A stretch of 17,616 nucleotides of DNA from Isotricha intestinalis. Taxonomy: Eukaryota > Ciliophora > Litostomatea > Vestibuliferida > Isotrichidae. The notes under the pieces are model-generated. The model was not told the origin of the DNA and did not search any database. It saw only the letters and a list, made by a program, of their open reading frames with translations. Shown one piece after another: positions 6,839 to 15,669 of this stretch; position 1 is the first letter of the stretch, and each line of letters begins with the position of its first letter. Made by a program: the position numbers and the translations under genes. Location: the NCBI GenBank assembly GCA_023807065.1, contig JAJJLU010000826.1:1-17616 (forward strand), in the 5' to 3' direction.

Positions 6839-9451
6839 ATGGATGAAAACAAGAAATTAGAACTTCAAAAGGAAATAAAAGAAAAGACAGATTTATTAAA
6901 TAAATTAAACAAAGATTTAAACCTAATAAAAAATGAAAATCAAGAAATGGAGGAAAAAATTGAAGAAAAAATAAAAAATATACAATATTGTCAGAAAATT
7001 TTAGGAGAAAAAGGAAACACAAAATTTGAAGGAAATAATTATTCAAACAAAGTAAAAGAAAGTGAAATGGTGACTTTAGAAAATCAAATTCAGAAAGAAT
7101 TTAATTCAATACAAAAAAAATGTAATGAAAATTTACAATCAAAATTCAAAGTTCAAAATATAGAAAGGTTAATAGAACAACAAAAAAATCTAACAATATC
7201 ATATGTAATAATAAAGAAATTAGATATAAAAGAAGAATTTTTATCTCAATTTAAAATAAAAGAAGTTCAAAATAATTATGAAAATTTATATAAATTATCA
7301 AAAAATGAAAAACTCAATTTCCAATCTTTAAAATTATGTGGTCCAAATTTAATATTTAGATTAACAACAGAATCTAAATTTAAAGAATTAAAAGAAAAAT
7401 GTTGTGAAATATGGAATTTATCACAAACAACATATTATTTGTATGATGATACTTTTAATTCAATGGAAGTTTGTTTAGATGAAAATATTCAAAAGTATTT
7501 TTTATATTCACAACCTAATGATTCTACTTTACCTGAAGGTTATGCAATTTTTTATTTAATGGAAAAATTAAAAGATCAAAGAGATTTATTAACAACTCAA
7601 AAAAATTCTATTAATAAAAATGAATCTGGAGATAATAGTAATAAAGGTAATTTAGGTTTTGGAGTTGATTTACAAAATTGTATCACTAAATTAAGAGAAG
7701 GAAAAATTTTAAGAGGGTTATGTAATTATCATTATCATAATAAAAATGTTAATGAAGATTTTGATAATTTTGTTAAAGAACCTGAAAATAATTTTTTATG
7801 TTTTTTTATTGTTTTACTTTTATTCTCTTTTTCTTTAGTTTGTGCTCAGGCAAAAAAAGAAAAAGTTAAAAATTGGAATAAAATGAATATATTGTCTCAT
7901 AGTTATTTAAATGATAAATTTAATTATTCTGATTATTATCGATCAATGAATTCTATGTATGATTATTTGAAATTATTAAATGATTTTCAATATAAAATAT
8001 ATCAAGAAAATATAAATAAAAGTGAAAATATAAATATATATTTTAAATACTTTGGTGTTGTTCAATATAGATTCTTTAAGACTTTAGAAAAGGAATGTAT
8101 TAAAGATTCAGAAATGAAAAATTCGGATTTATATAAACTTTATTTTGATGTAACGAATTTAACATGTTATTATCCTGGATTTAAAGGAAAGCAAAAAAAT
8201 AAAACTGATATTTCAGATTCAATAGTTTATGAAAATAATTTGAAAATAAAACATAATTATAAAACTTATTTTGGATTTTTTGATAAAACAGGATTCGTAT
8301 TAAAATATAATCCATATGATAATGATAATTACACAAATGCAAAAAAAATTATAGATATGATAATTAAATCTGATCCATCTATCGAAGATAAAACAGAGCC
8401 TCCTTTATTAGAAGATAATATTCAAGGAATTGAATTAACTTTTAATTTATATGAACCTAATTTAGATATTTTTACTGCTGCTTCTATTTTTATTCAAAAA
8501 AGTGTGACTGGAAACCCTATTTTATCTTCTTTTGAAGTTATTCCTTTCTTAAGTAATGTATATGAAAATAAGAAAAGTATTAAAGCTTTAGATATTATTA
8601 GAATTATTTTACACATTATTCTTCTTTTAATTATTGTTGCAAAAATTCAACAAAAATTCAAAGATAAAAAAAATAAAAATATTTTAAGTCAGATAATAAT
8701 TGTAGTGAATGTTATTTTTCAAATTAAAAATTTGATTTTAATTTTTTCATTTTGTTTCTTGGCAAAAGCTTATTCAATTTTTGCCCAATATAATTTAAAT
8801 TCAAAAAAATATAATGATAATCCTTATTTTATTGATTTTCTTGATTATGCCAAAAAACAAAATGAAGGAAGATATTATGATCAACTTGCTTTATTTATGA
8901 TTGGAATGTATTTATTAAAATATTCTCAACTTTTTCCTATTATTTTTACTATATTAGAATGTTTTAAAAAAACTATAATTGAATTTCTTTTATTAGTATT
9001 TTCTATTTTTTGTTTAATTTTAGGGATGACAACAACTACTTATTTTGTTTATGGAAGTTATATTAAAGAATATTCTACATTTGTAAAAGCATTTGTCACA
9101 AATTTAAAAATTATTTGTTTTATTGAAGATACTAATACTTTAATTCAATTAAATGAATATTTTCATTCTTTTACTATAATTTTAATTGTTTTTTATATTC
9201 TTATTCTAAGATTTTTCTTCTTTACTTTATTTTATCCTATTTTTACTGAGTATTTAAGGTGTGAAATTGACCAATTAAAATATATAACTAAAAAAGAGGA
9301 ACAATATAGTATCAAAGAAAAATTTAATAAATTTTTCTGTAATTTTATGGGAAAAAGAACAAAAATGTTAGAGGATTATATAAATAATTATAACAAAAAT
9401 GGAGATGAAATTGAAACTGATGATTTTCTTAATTCAATAAATAATTCATGA
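6839..9451 (+). CDS. PKD2: Polycystin-type TRP cation channel (PKD2 family) with N-terminal coiled coil
   Basis: An 870-aa protein. Residues 1-115 are charged, coiled-coil-like. Residues about 160-245 form a separate folded segment (FRLTTESKFKELKEKCCEIW...) of beta-grasp look. TM1 is at about 318-337, followed by a long extracellular polycystin (TOP) domain to about 575. Its signature IELTFNLYEPNLDIFTAASI (531-550) matches the family's VEVTFxLYNPNLNLF block. Hydrophobic segments near 583-602, 614-648, 683-708, 711-738 and 773-799 correspond to S2-S6, with a pore loop near 744-765. In S4, LLKYSQL matches the family's KIFKY; in the pore helix, YSTFVKAFVTNLKII matches FSTFxxxxxTQFRII. The expected Leu-Gly-Asp filter is replaced by CFIED. 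PKD2 channels act in ciliary and cell-surface calcium signalling. Stop codon TGA. Convergent with the SRPK gene, 147 bp apart. Confidence 0.93.
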   Translation: MDENKKLELQKEIKEKTDLLNKLNKDLNLIKNENQEMEEKIEEKIKNIQYCQKILGEKGNTKFEGNNYSNKVKESEMVTLENQIQKEFNSIQKKCNENLQSKFKVQNIERLIEQQKNLTISYVIIKKLDIKEEFLSQFKIKEVQNNYENLYKLSKNEKLNFQSLKLCGPNLIFRLTTESKFKELKEKCCEIWNLSQTTYYLYDDTFNSMEVCLDENIQKYFLYSQPNDSTLPEGYAIFYLMEKLKDQRDLLTTQKNSINKNESGDNSNKGNLGFGVDLQNCITKLREGKILRGLCNYHYHNKNVNEDFDNFVKEPENNFLCFFIVLLLFSFSLVCAQAKKEKVKNWNKMNILSHSYLNDKFNYSDYYRSMNSMYDYLKLLNDFQYKIYQENINKSENINIYFKYFGVVQYRFFKTLEKECIKDSEMKNSDLYKLYFDVTNLTCYYPGFKGKQKNKTDISDSIVYENNLKIKHNYKTYFGFFDKTGFVLKYNPYDNDNYTNAKKIIDMIIKSDPSIEDKTEPPLLEDNIQGIELTFNLYEPNLDIFTAASIFIQKSVTGNPILSSFEVIPFLSNVYENKKSIKALDIIRIILHIILLLIIVAKIQQKFKDKKNKNILSQIIIVVNVIFQIKNLILIFSFCFLAKAYSIFAQYNLNSKKYNDNPYFIDFLDYAKKQNEGRYYDQLALFMIGMYLLKYSQLFPIIFTILECFKKTIIEFLLLVFSIFCLILGMTTTTYFVYGSYIKEYSTFVKAFVTNLKIICFIEDTNTLIQLNEYFHSFTIILIVFYILILRFFFFTLFYPIFTEYLRCEIDQLKYITKKEEQYSIKEKFNKFFCNFMGKRTKMLEDYINNYNKNGDEIETDDFLNSINNS

Positions 9452-9598
9452 ATATTTGTTATTTGTGGAAAATTTATTTTTTAAAATCAATTTAATTTAT
9501 TAAATTAATAAAATTTATTTTGTATTTTAATATAATTTAACTGATCATTAATTAAATAATAAAAATTTACTATAATAAAATTAAATTTTACAATAAAT

Positions 9599-12030
9599 TT
9601 ACTTTCCATAAGTAGCAAAAGAACTATTTAACCCTTTTAAAGTAATATCATCTCTAATATATTTCATATCTGAACTATCGTCAGAATCTTCAAAATAGTC
9701 TTTATCAGAATATTTATCATTATCTTCATCATCAGCATAATTCATATTATCTTCACTATCAAAAGAAAACTCAAAATTAAAATTGTTGTCTTTTTTATTT
9801 CTTTCAAAATTTAATCTTTCATTAATATAATAATCATAATCATCTTTCATTTTCAACCAATAATGATTGAGCATTTTTTTAGCAGAAGCTCTTTTTTCAG
9901 GATAATATTCTAACATAGGTAATAAAAAATCGCATAAACTTTTAGCTTCATTTTCTTTAATTTTATATTTAGTAATTAAAACACTTTTAAGATTCCAAAA
10001 TTGTAAGTTTTTAATTCTTAATAAATTACCATCTTTGGAAAAATATTTCTTAGAATTTTTACCAATAGTACAAAATTTTTTTGGCATTTTACCTAATAAT
10101 TCTATTATTTGAGCTAAATGATCATCATTTTTACTAAAAGAATCTGAAGATTTAGGTTCAAATAAATAATCTCCTGTAATTAATTCAAATATTAAACAGG
10201 CAAAAGACCATATATCTGCAGAAGTATTATAATTTATTCCTAATATTACTTCTGGACTTCTATATTGTCTTGTTTGAATTTCATTTGAAAAATGATGATT
10301 TATCCAACAAGCATTTCCTAAATCACATATTTTAACTCCTATATTTTTATCTATTATATTTTGAGATTTGTTTTTTTCTTTTAATTTTTCAATATTTTGT
10401 TTTTTTTTATTTTCATTTATTATTTCATTTTTTTCTTTTTCATTTTTTGTATATGATAATGCGTTATATTGATGGATTAAATTTAAACGATAATTTTTAT
10501 CATGTTTTATGTGATATTTTTCTTTTATATAAGTTTGAATTTTATTGGAATATTCATTTATGTTATAATCTAAAGATGTGGAATTTTCTTCTTGAGAATA
10601 ATTGTCCAAGGAATCATCTAAATATTTTAATTTAATATTTGGAACTGATTGAACTTGGGGTCTTTCTATTAAATCTTCTATTTTAAATTGATCTATATCA
10701 GTTTTATTTTCTTGTTCTTTTTTCATTATATCATCTAACATTTTGTTTATTGAGTCTTTTTCTTGTTGAGTTGGAGAATTTAACTTTTTAATCTTATTAT
10801 TACTAATTTTTTTTTTATTGATATTTTTCTTTATAAAAGAATCATCTTCATAAATATCTTTCTTAAAAGAATTTTTTTTTAAATTTATTTCTACCCCATT
10901 TAAATTATAATTATTATTATTATTGCTATTATTATTAATAAAATTATTATTCCCTACACAATTATTATTATTATTACTTGTATTAATCTTCCTAATATTA
11001 TGTATATTTGAATTATTACTTTTCAAATCAAAACTTTCATTTTTCTTATTTCTAAAATTATATTCCCCAGTTTCTTTAATTACTTTTAATTCTTCTTTTG
11101 TTAAGCATACTAAAATATTTTCAGGTTTTAAATCAGTATGAATAATTCCACACATTCTATGTAAATAATCTAATCCAATTAATATTTGTTTTGCAATTTT
11201 TCTAACAATAGGAATAGGAATTCCTTTATAATTATATTTCTTTATAATTTCTAATAAAGTCACTCCCATTATTTCAAAAACCATACAAAAATGTCTTCCA
11301 TTTTGTCCAAAGAAAATAAAAGAATTTAACAATTGGACAACTTGACTATGATCTCTTTTAAATCCATTTTTAAATTTATTAGGTTCATCTTTCCAATATA
11401 AATTTAAGCTTTTAATCCATTCTTTATCAAAATTATGTTTTTCTAATTCTTGTAAAATTTCAACTTCATCATAAGCAGCATCAATATATTTTTGTTCACT
11501 TTTTTGAACTTTAATAGCAACATAATTATTATATTTCATATCCTTTGCTAACCAACAAGTAGAAAAATGACCCCAACCTAATTTTTGCATAATAATATAT
11601 CTATTTAATAATATTTCTCCTATATGAATTGGATGATATCCATTATCTTTATATTCTGATAATCCTTCATCTTCATTTGAATCATTTGATGTTGATTTTG
11701 GAGAATGTACTTTTTTTTCATTATAATATATTTGTCTTTGAATTTTTTTCTCATTTTTTAACTTTTTTATGTTTTGATTTTTTTGAAGTTCTTTTAAAAG
11801 AAGTTCTTTTCCTTTTTCTATTGCAAATTTTGGTAATGCTTCTATTGGATCTTGTGATGGAGACACTGATGAATTGTGAAGATTTTCTTCTAATTTTTGA
11901 AGGGGTGTTTCTTCTTCTGATGATGGTTTTTTTTGCTTTTTACGTTGACGTTCTATTTATTTATATATATTTTTTTTGTTATATTATATATTTGAAGGTT
12001 TTTACTTTTGTTTTTGTTTTTTCTATTCAT
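9599..12030 (-). CDS. SRPK: SRPK-type SR-protein kinase, two exons
   Basis: Spliced, this encodes 792 aa. Exon 1 (12030-12006) gives MNRKNKNK plus one base. Exon 2 (11952-9599) continues in frame with KRQRKKQKKPSSEEETP. Without the intron, the frame has no ATG before the kinase domain. Kinase landmarks: GWGHFSTCW glycine loop (134-142), VAIK lysine (156), HTDLKPEN catalytic loop (280-287; HTD rather than HRD is typical of SRPKs), DLG (552-554), YRSPEV (572-577) and DIWSFAC (588-594). A spacer of about 250 residues, rich in Asn, Lys and Glu, splits the kinase between the catalytic loop and DLG, as SRPK spacers do. The C-tail is acidic. SRPKs phosphorylate Arg-Ser splicing factors, and the spacer in known members controls localisation. 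The only odd points are spacer length and the poly-Asn run. Confidence 0.95.
10905..10980. repeat. ATT/AAT trinucleotide-rich run encoding poly-Asn in the SRPK spacer
   Basis: Several interrupted ATTATT runs on the plus strand encode clusters of Asn (NNNNN, NNNSNNNNN) in the minus-strand SRPK spacer, around residues 335-357 of the spliced protein. Such trinucleotide runs are prone to slippage and probably vary in length between strains. Confidence 0.65.
11953..12005 (-). other. Intron of the SRPK gene (53 nt)
   Basis: On the minus strand it starts GTAAAAACC and ends ATAAATAG. It splits a codon after its first base (A|AA, Lys), and the frame is kept across it. It contains the in-frame TAA that would otherwise cut the N-terminus. 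The 25-nt upstream exon supplies the only plausible ATG (12030-12028). Inferred from frame and splice sites. Confidence 0.75.
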
Positions 12031-12179
12031 TTTTTATTTTTTTGTTTATTTTGGGAAATGGATAAATAAAATTATTTATTTCATTAATTATTTTTTTAAA
12101 ATACTTTTATATTAAATGATTTTTTTGGTTTAAAAAAAAATTGTTTAAATGAAAATTAAAAATACCAATTTTTTAAACA
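12031..12179. promoter_or_regulatory. SRPK promoter / Asn-rich gene 3' end
   Basis: 149 bp of AT-rich spacer, upstream of the SRPK start and downstream of the next minus-strand gene's upstream neighbour in reading order (both genes are on the minus strand). No named site can be recognised. Confidence 0.35.
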
Positions 12180-13262
12180 TTATATATCATTATAATCTGT
12201 ATTATTCATTTGATTATTATTACTGTAAACATTATTTACTAAATTATTGTTACCTTGATTATTATTGTTATTAATAATCTCACTGTCATTCATATAATCA
12301 TAATTTAAATTATTTCCTTGTTCTTTATTATTATAATTTGTATTATTATTCATATTATTTTGATATCCCATATTATTATTATAATTATTATAATCCCTAT
12401 TTTCATTCTCATTATTATTATAATAATTAGAATCTCCACTTCTTTGTAAATAATCTTGGTTATTTACATTATTATTATTGTTTATATTATCATAATTACT
12501 ATTTTCATAATTATTATTTGTACTCATATTATTATCATAATTATTCCCAGAATTATTAAAAGTATTAAAATTATTTCCACTATTATTCTGATAATAATTA
12601 TTATTATTTTCATCTCCTTTTTGAGAAATTTTTTCCATTTTCAAATTCTTATCAAAACTCATAGCATAATTCATATTATTATTTCTTTGTCTAACATCTC
12701 TTTGATTTCTATTAACATTATTTTGAGTTTTAATAGCTTTATGAATCATTTTATCATTAAGAACTTGGGCTCTAATTTTGCTTTCAACATAATTTAAATT
12801 TCTATTATTTTCTTTATTTTGTTCTTTAATTTCATCAATTGAAGTATAATAAGGTCTTCTAGGATGAATCTTAGGAATATTTCTTTCAATTTCTTTAACA
12901 TCAGGAATAAAAACTTCAGCTCTTGCAGGAGTAACTAATTTTCCTGTTTTATTTATTGATTTATTAGAATTCATTGAAATTTCATTATTGTTTGAATTTG
13001 TATATGAGGAATTTTCTTCTTCTTCTTCATAATAATTTTCTTCTTCTTCTTTTTCTGGTTTATAATTCCTTAATTCATATAAAATATTTTCAAATTCTTG
13101 TCGAGAAAATTTTAATGTTCCAAAAGAGTTTTTTAAATTTAATATTCCTATTTCAAAAACATCTGGAATTATTTGATTCCATAATTTTGTTGGATAATTA
13201 CTTAAAAATTCACGAGCTGGTCTTCTTTGGAAGATTTTGTTTATGTCTATACTTCTATCCAT
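12180..13262 (-). CDS. Uncharacterised protein with Asn-rich C-terminal half, 360 aa
   Basis: One open frame ending TAA; family not recognised. Residues 1-68 look like a conserved folded segment (FQRRPAREFLSNYPTKLW, then VFEIGILNLKNSFGTLKFS and a helix RQEFENILYELRNY). An acidic EEEENYYEEEEEN run follows at 72-84. A second conserved-looking block spans about 106-190 and includes TPARAEVFIPDVKEIERNIP, KIHPRRPYY and a basic helical stretch. Residues 215-360 are almost wholly Asn with Tyr, Asp, Ser and Gly, a prion-like low-complexity tail. No membrane segment or signal peptide. The two ordered blocks should be used for any homology search, with the tail masked. Confidence 0.82.
   Translation of the reverse strand: MDRSIDINKIFQRRPAREFLSNYPTKLWNQIIPDVFEIGILNLKNSFGTLKFSRQEFENILYELRNYKPEKEEEENYYEEEEENSSYTNSNNNEISMNSNKSINKTGKLVTPARAEVFIPDVKEIERNIPKIHPRRPYYTSIDEIKEQNKENNRNLNYVESKIRAQVLNDKMIHKAIKTQNNVNRNQRDVRQRNNNMNYAMSFDKNLKMEKISQKGDENNNNYYQNNSGNNFNTFNNSGNNYDNNMSTNNNYENSNYDNINNNNNVNNQDYLQRSGDSNYYNNNENENRDYNNYNNNMGYQNNMNNNTNYNNKEQGNNLNYDYMNDSEIINNNNNQGNNNLVNNVYSNNNQMNNTDYNDI
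12185..12620. repeat. ATT/AAT-rich low-complexity tract encoding the Asn-rich tail
   Basis: About 430 bp dominated by ATT, TTA and TAT triplets on the plus strand, encoding Asn with interspersed Tyr, Asp and Ser on the minus strand. It is a degenerate trinucleotide tract rather than a clean tandem array. Confidence 0.7.
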
Positions 13263-14037
13263 TTTTTTTATTTTAGTTTTTTTTTATTTATTTATATTTT
13301 TTTAGATTTTTTTTTGTTTATCAAATTAATTTTTGCAATATTTCAAAGCAATTAAGTATATTTATTTATAATAATATTTAATATGAGAAAATTATTTATT
13401 TTTATAATGTTTTTATTTTTTATTATTTTATTAAAGAATTATTGCCTGGGTTATCTTTTGATTCTATATCTGATTATTATCTTATTTAAAATCACTTTCA
13501 TTATTTTTCTTAAATGTAAAATTTATGGTTCTAATTGAACTAATATCCTTGAGATTTTAGAACTTTTTAAAGGAAAAATTAAAGGACCTTAAATTCTTAT
13601 CTGAAATCAAAATTATGGATAGAAAATTTCATCTAAAGAATTTTTTATATAAAAAACAGCTATTTCATAATCTATGATTCATAATTCACTACATTTTTGA
13701 ATAGCATCTTTTATATTATAATTAATGTTTTATTTCATTAATTACTTTTTATTTTCTTTTAAATTAGTTTCAAATTTTTTTGAATTTTTGATATATTTAA
13801 ATTTTAACTCAAATTATATTCCCTGGAGAAAATATATTTTCTAAAATATTTATACTTGAAATTAAATATATGCGTTAATTAAAAAATATATAGATTTATT
13901 CCCTTAGTTCTTAAAATTTCAAAAAATTTAGGAACATTAATTATTACCTTATATATAAACAAACCTTGACACCTAAATTTAAATCTCATAAAAAAAATAA
14001 TTTAAAAAATTAAAAAAAATAAAATTAAAAAAAAGAA
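13263..14037. other. 775-bp intergenic stretch, possible gene remnant
   Basis: No gene-length frame. A plus-strand frame at 13383-13541 begins with ATG and gives a 52-residue very hydrophobic peptide (MRKLFIFIMFLFFIILLKNY start), which poly-T sequence can produce by chance. The next 170 bp read as coding-like text with scattered stops on both strands (plus: TNILEILELFKGKIKGP; minus: IIDYEIAVFYIKNSLDEIFYP). This suggests, but does not prove, an old pseudogene. Promoter elements for the Asn-rich gene should lie at the left side. Confidence 0.4.
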
Positions 14038-15258
14038 TTATGCTAAATTTGAAAAATTTACTCCCATATCAACATTATTTAAATTTCCAATAATATAAAT
14101 AACGGCAGTAGTTCCCAAAGTTAAAGTAATAATAGAAATAGAATATTGTATAACCATAAGCATAGCAATATCATCTTCATAAGCTCCTTTAACAGTGCAA
14201 ATAACTATCATATTAATAGCACTTGGAGCAAGAGCCATAAACAAAAATAAAAACAACATTACATCATCGGCTTTCAAAAAATATTTAAATATATAAATTA
14301 TAAAAGGAAATGAAATAATAGGAATAACAATTAATTTAATTAAACTCATTATTATTAAATCTTTTGTTTTAAAAAAACTTTTTGTTTTTGCTTCTTCTCC
14401 AAAATTAATACATTTTGATAATGAAATTCCTAACATCATCATTACTAAACAACCATAACTTCTTCCTATCATATTATTCACTGAAATTAAACTTGAATTC
14501 ATTAATCCTCCTGGTTTAATTAAAAAGTTTTGAAAAGGAGGAATCATTGTTATAAATAATGAAACACCACATATTATAATTGGCATATTTATTACTTTAG
14601 ACATAAATTTACTGAAAGTAAATTCTTCTTCTTTCTTCTTATTTTTTATATGACTTTTATCAATAGTGCTTTCTTCAGATAGAATTAAATCATCGTTTTT
14701 TTTTTCTAAATATAAATTATCATCTTCAATTTCTTCTTCAGGTTCAATTAAATAATAACAACCAGACCATTTCCAAATATTAGAAAAAATACTATTTAAT
14801 ATTATATATAAAAAAGCTCTTCTTTCACTATTAAAAGGCATATTTAAAGGCATGGGAATAAACTTATCTAAAACAGGTCCAATTATTGTCACTAATATAA
14901 CTGGTATTGAAGTAGTATGAGGAGAAGAATATATTGCTCCAATAAATCTACATTGACTTGAATTATATCCTAATATTTTCATTGATATATATCCTACAAT
15001 ATAACCTAATATATATAATGATACACATCCTATAAAAGCTTTATATATTAAATCCATTTGATTTATATGGAAATTTTTTACTATTTGAGAAAAAATAAAA
15101 CATGGAAGAACTATATTTGCTAATACTTTAGATAAGGAAGTTTTAAATTTATCGTTTACCATGTTTGTTTTTCTGATTAAGATTCCTAGCAATGCAATAT
15201 ATAATAAGTGGAAGGTAGAAACACAAGAAGCATAGAGACCATCAAGAAAGTATGACAT
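14038..15258 (-). CDS. Auxin efflux carrier (AEC/PIN-like) family membrane transporter
   Basis: A 406-aa protein with about ten membrane segments in two groups of five: near 9-28, 42-62, 70-95, 105-130 and 146-168, then 224-243, 266-286, 300-325, 331-356 and 365-390. The halves are joined by a charged cytosolic loop (169-222). This two-repeat layout, the LLGILIRK first helix, the SKVLANIVLPCFIFSQIV second helix (the family's L...N..LP..F) and the C-terminal MALAPSAINMIV segment fit the membrane transport protein family of bacterial malonate/AEC carriers, plant PIN/PILS and fungal ER proteins. The loop is short compared with long-loop PINs. The family exports organic anions; the substrate here cannot be predicted, and 'auxin' is only the family name. 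Start ATG and stop TAA are clear, with no intron seen. Confidence 0.88.
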   Translation of the reverse strand: MSYFLDGLYASCVSTFHLLYIALLGILIRKTNMVNDKFKTSLSKVLANIVLPCFIFSQIVKNFHINQMDLIYKAFIGCVSLYILGYIVGYISMKILGYNSSQCRFIGAIYSSPHTTSIPVILVTIIGPVLDKFIPMPLNMPFNSERRAFLYIILNSIFSNIWKWSGCYYLIEPEEEIEDDNLYLEKKNDDLILSEESTIDKSHIKNKKKEEEFTFSKFMSKVINMPIIICGVSLFITMIPPFQNFLIKPGGLMNSSLISVNNMIGRSYGCLVMMMLGISLSKCINFGEEAKTKSFFKTKDLIIMSLIKLIVIPIISFPFIIYIFKYFLKADDVMLFLFLFMALAPSAINMIVICTVKGAYEDDIAMLMVIQYSISIITLTLGTTAVIYIIGNLNNVDMGVNFSNLA

Positions 15259-15669
15259 ATTTTTTTATAAAGAAATTTGAGGAAATTAATTATGTTTGAA
15301 TTATTTTATATTTTTAAATAATTTTTTGTTTTTTATAAATTAAAAAATTTTATTTTTTTTTTAGATTTTATTTATATTATATTTGTTTTTCAATGTAAAA
15401 ACTTTAGACAGTTTTATATTATTTTTGAGTTTATTTCATAGATTATTTGAAAAGATTAATAAATAGTTATAATAAAAATATCCTCAGAAATCAACACTTA
15501 AAGCTTTTTAAAAAAATAAAATCTTATTTTGAAGTTAATATTATTAAAAAATATAATTTATCTTTAAAATAATAAAAAAATTAATTTAAAAAAGAAAATA
15601 GACTAAGCACAATTATATATTTTTCAATTTTTAGACGAATAAAAAGAAATAATAATAAGTAAAAATAGA
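15259..15669. promoter_or_regulatory. Divergent spacer between the transporter and the spliced candidate gene
   Basis: 411 bp of AT-rich DNA upstream of both the minus-strand transporter and the probable plus-strand gene starting at 15670. It should hold both promoters. No motif, repeat or RNA gene is recognised. Confidence 0.4.

Noticed and set aside
6810..7046. Minus-strand hydrophobic 78-codon frame opposite the polycystin start.
   Set aside because: Antisense of a Lys/Glu coiled-coil region, which always yields Phe/Leu-rich text; it would overlap a strongly supported gene.
10447..11141. Two plus-strand frames of 62 and 72 codons inside SRPK.
   Set aside because: Antisense shadows of the low-complexity spacer.
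11629..12069. Plus-strand frame of 146 codons opposite the SRPK 5' region.
   Set aside because: Phe/Leu-rich antisense shadow of a Lys/Glu-rich coding strand; it overlaps the kinase start and intron.
12456..13276. Plus-strand frames opposite the Asn-rich gene, Ile-rich or Leu/Phe-rich.
   Set aside because: Antisense readings of AAT/GAA triplets; no start context or domain.
13383..13541. Plus-strand ATG frame of 52 codons with a signal-peptide-like hydrophobic start.
   Set aside because: T-rich DNA gives hydrophobic frames easily; no conserved motif, and length is within chance expectation.
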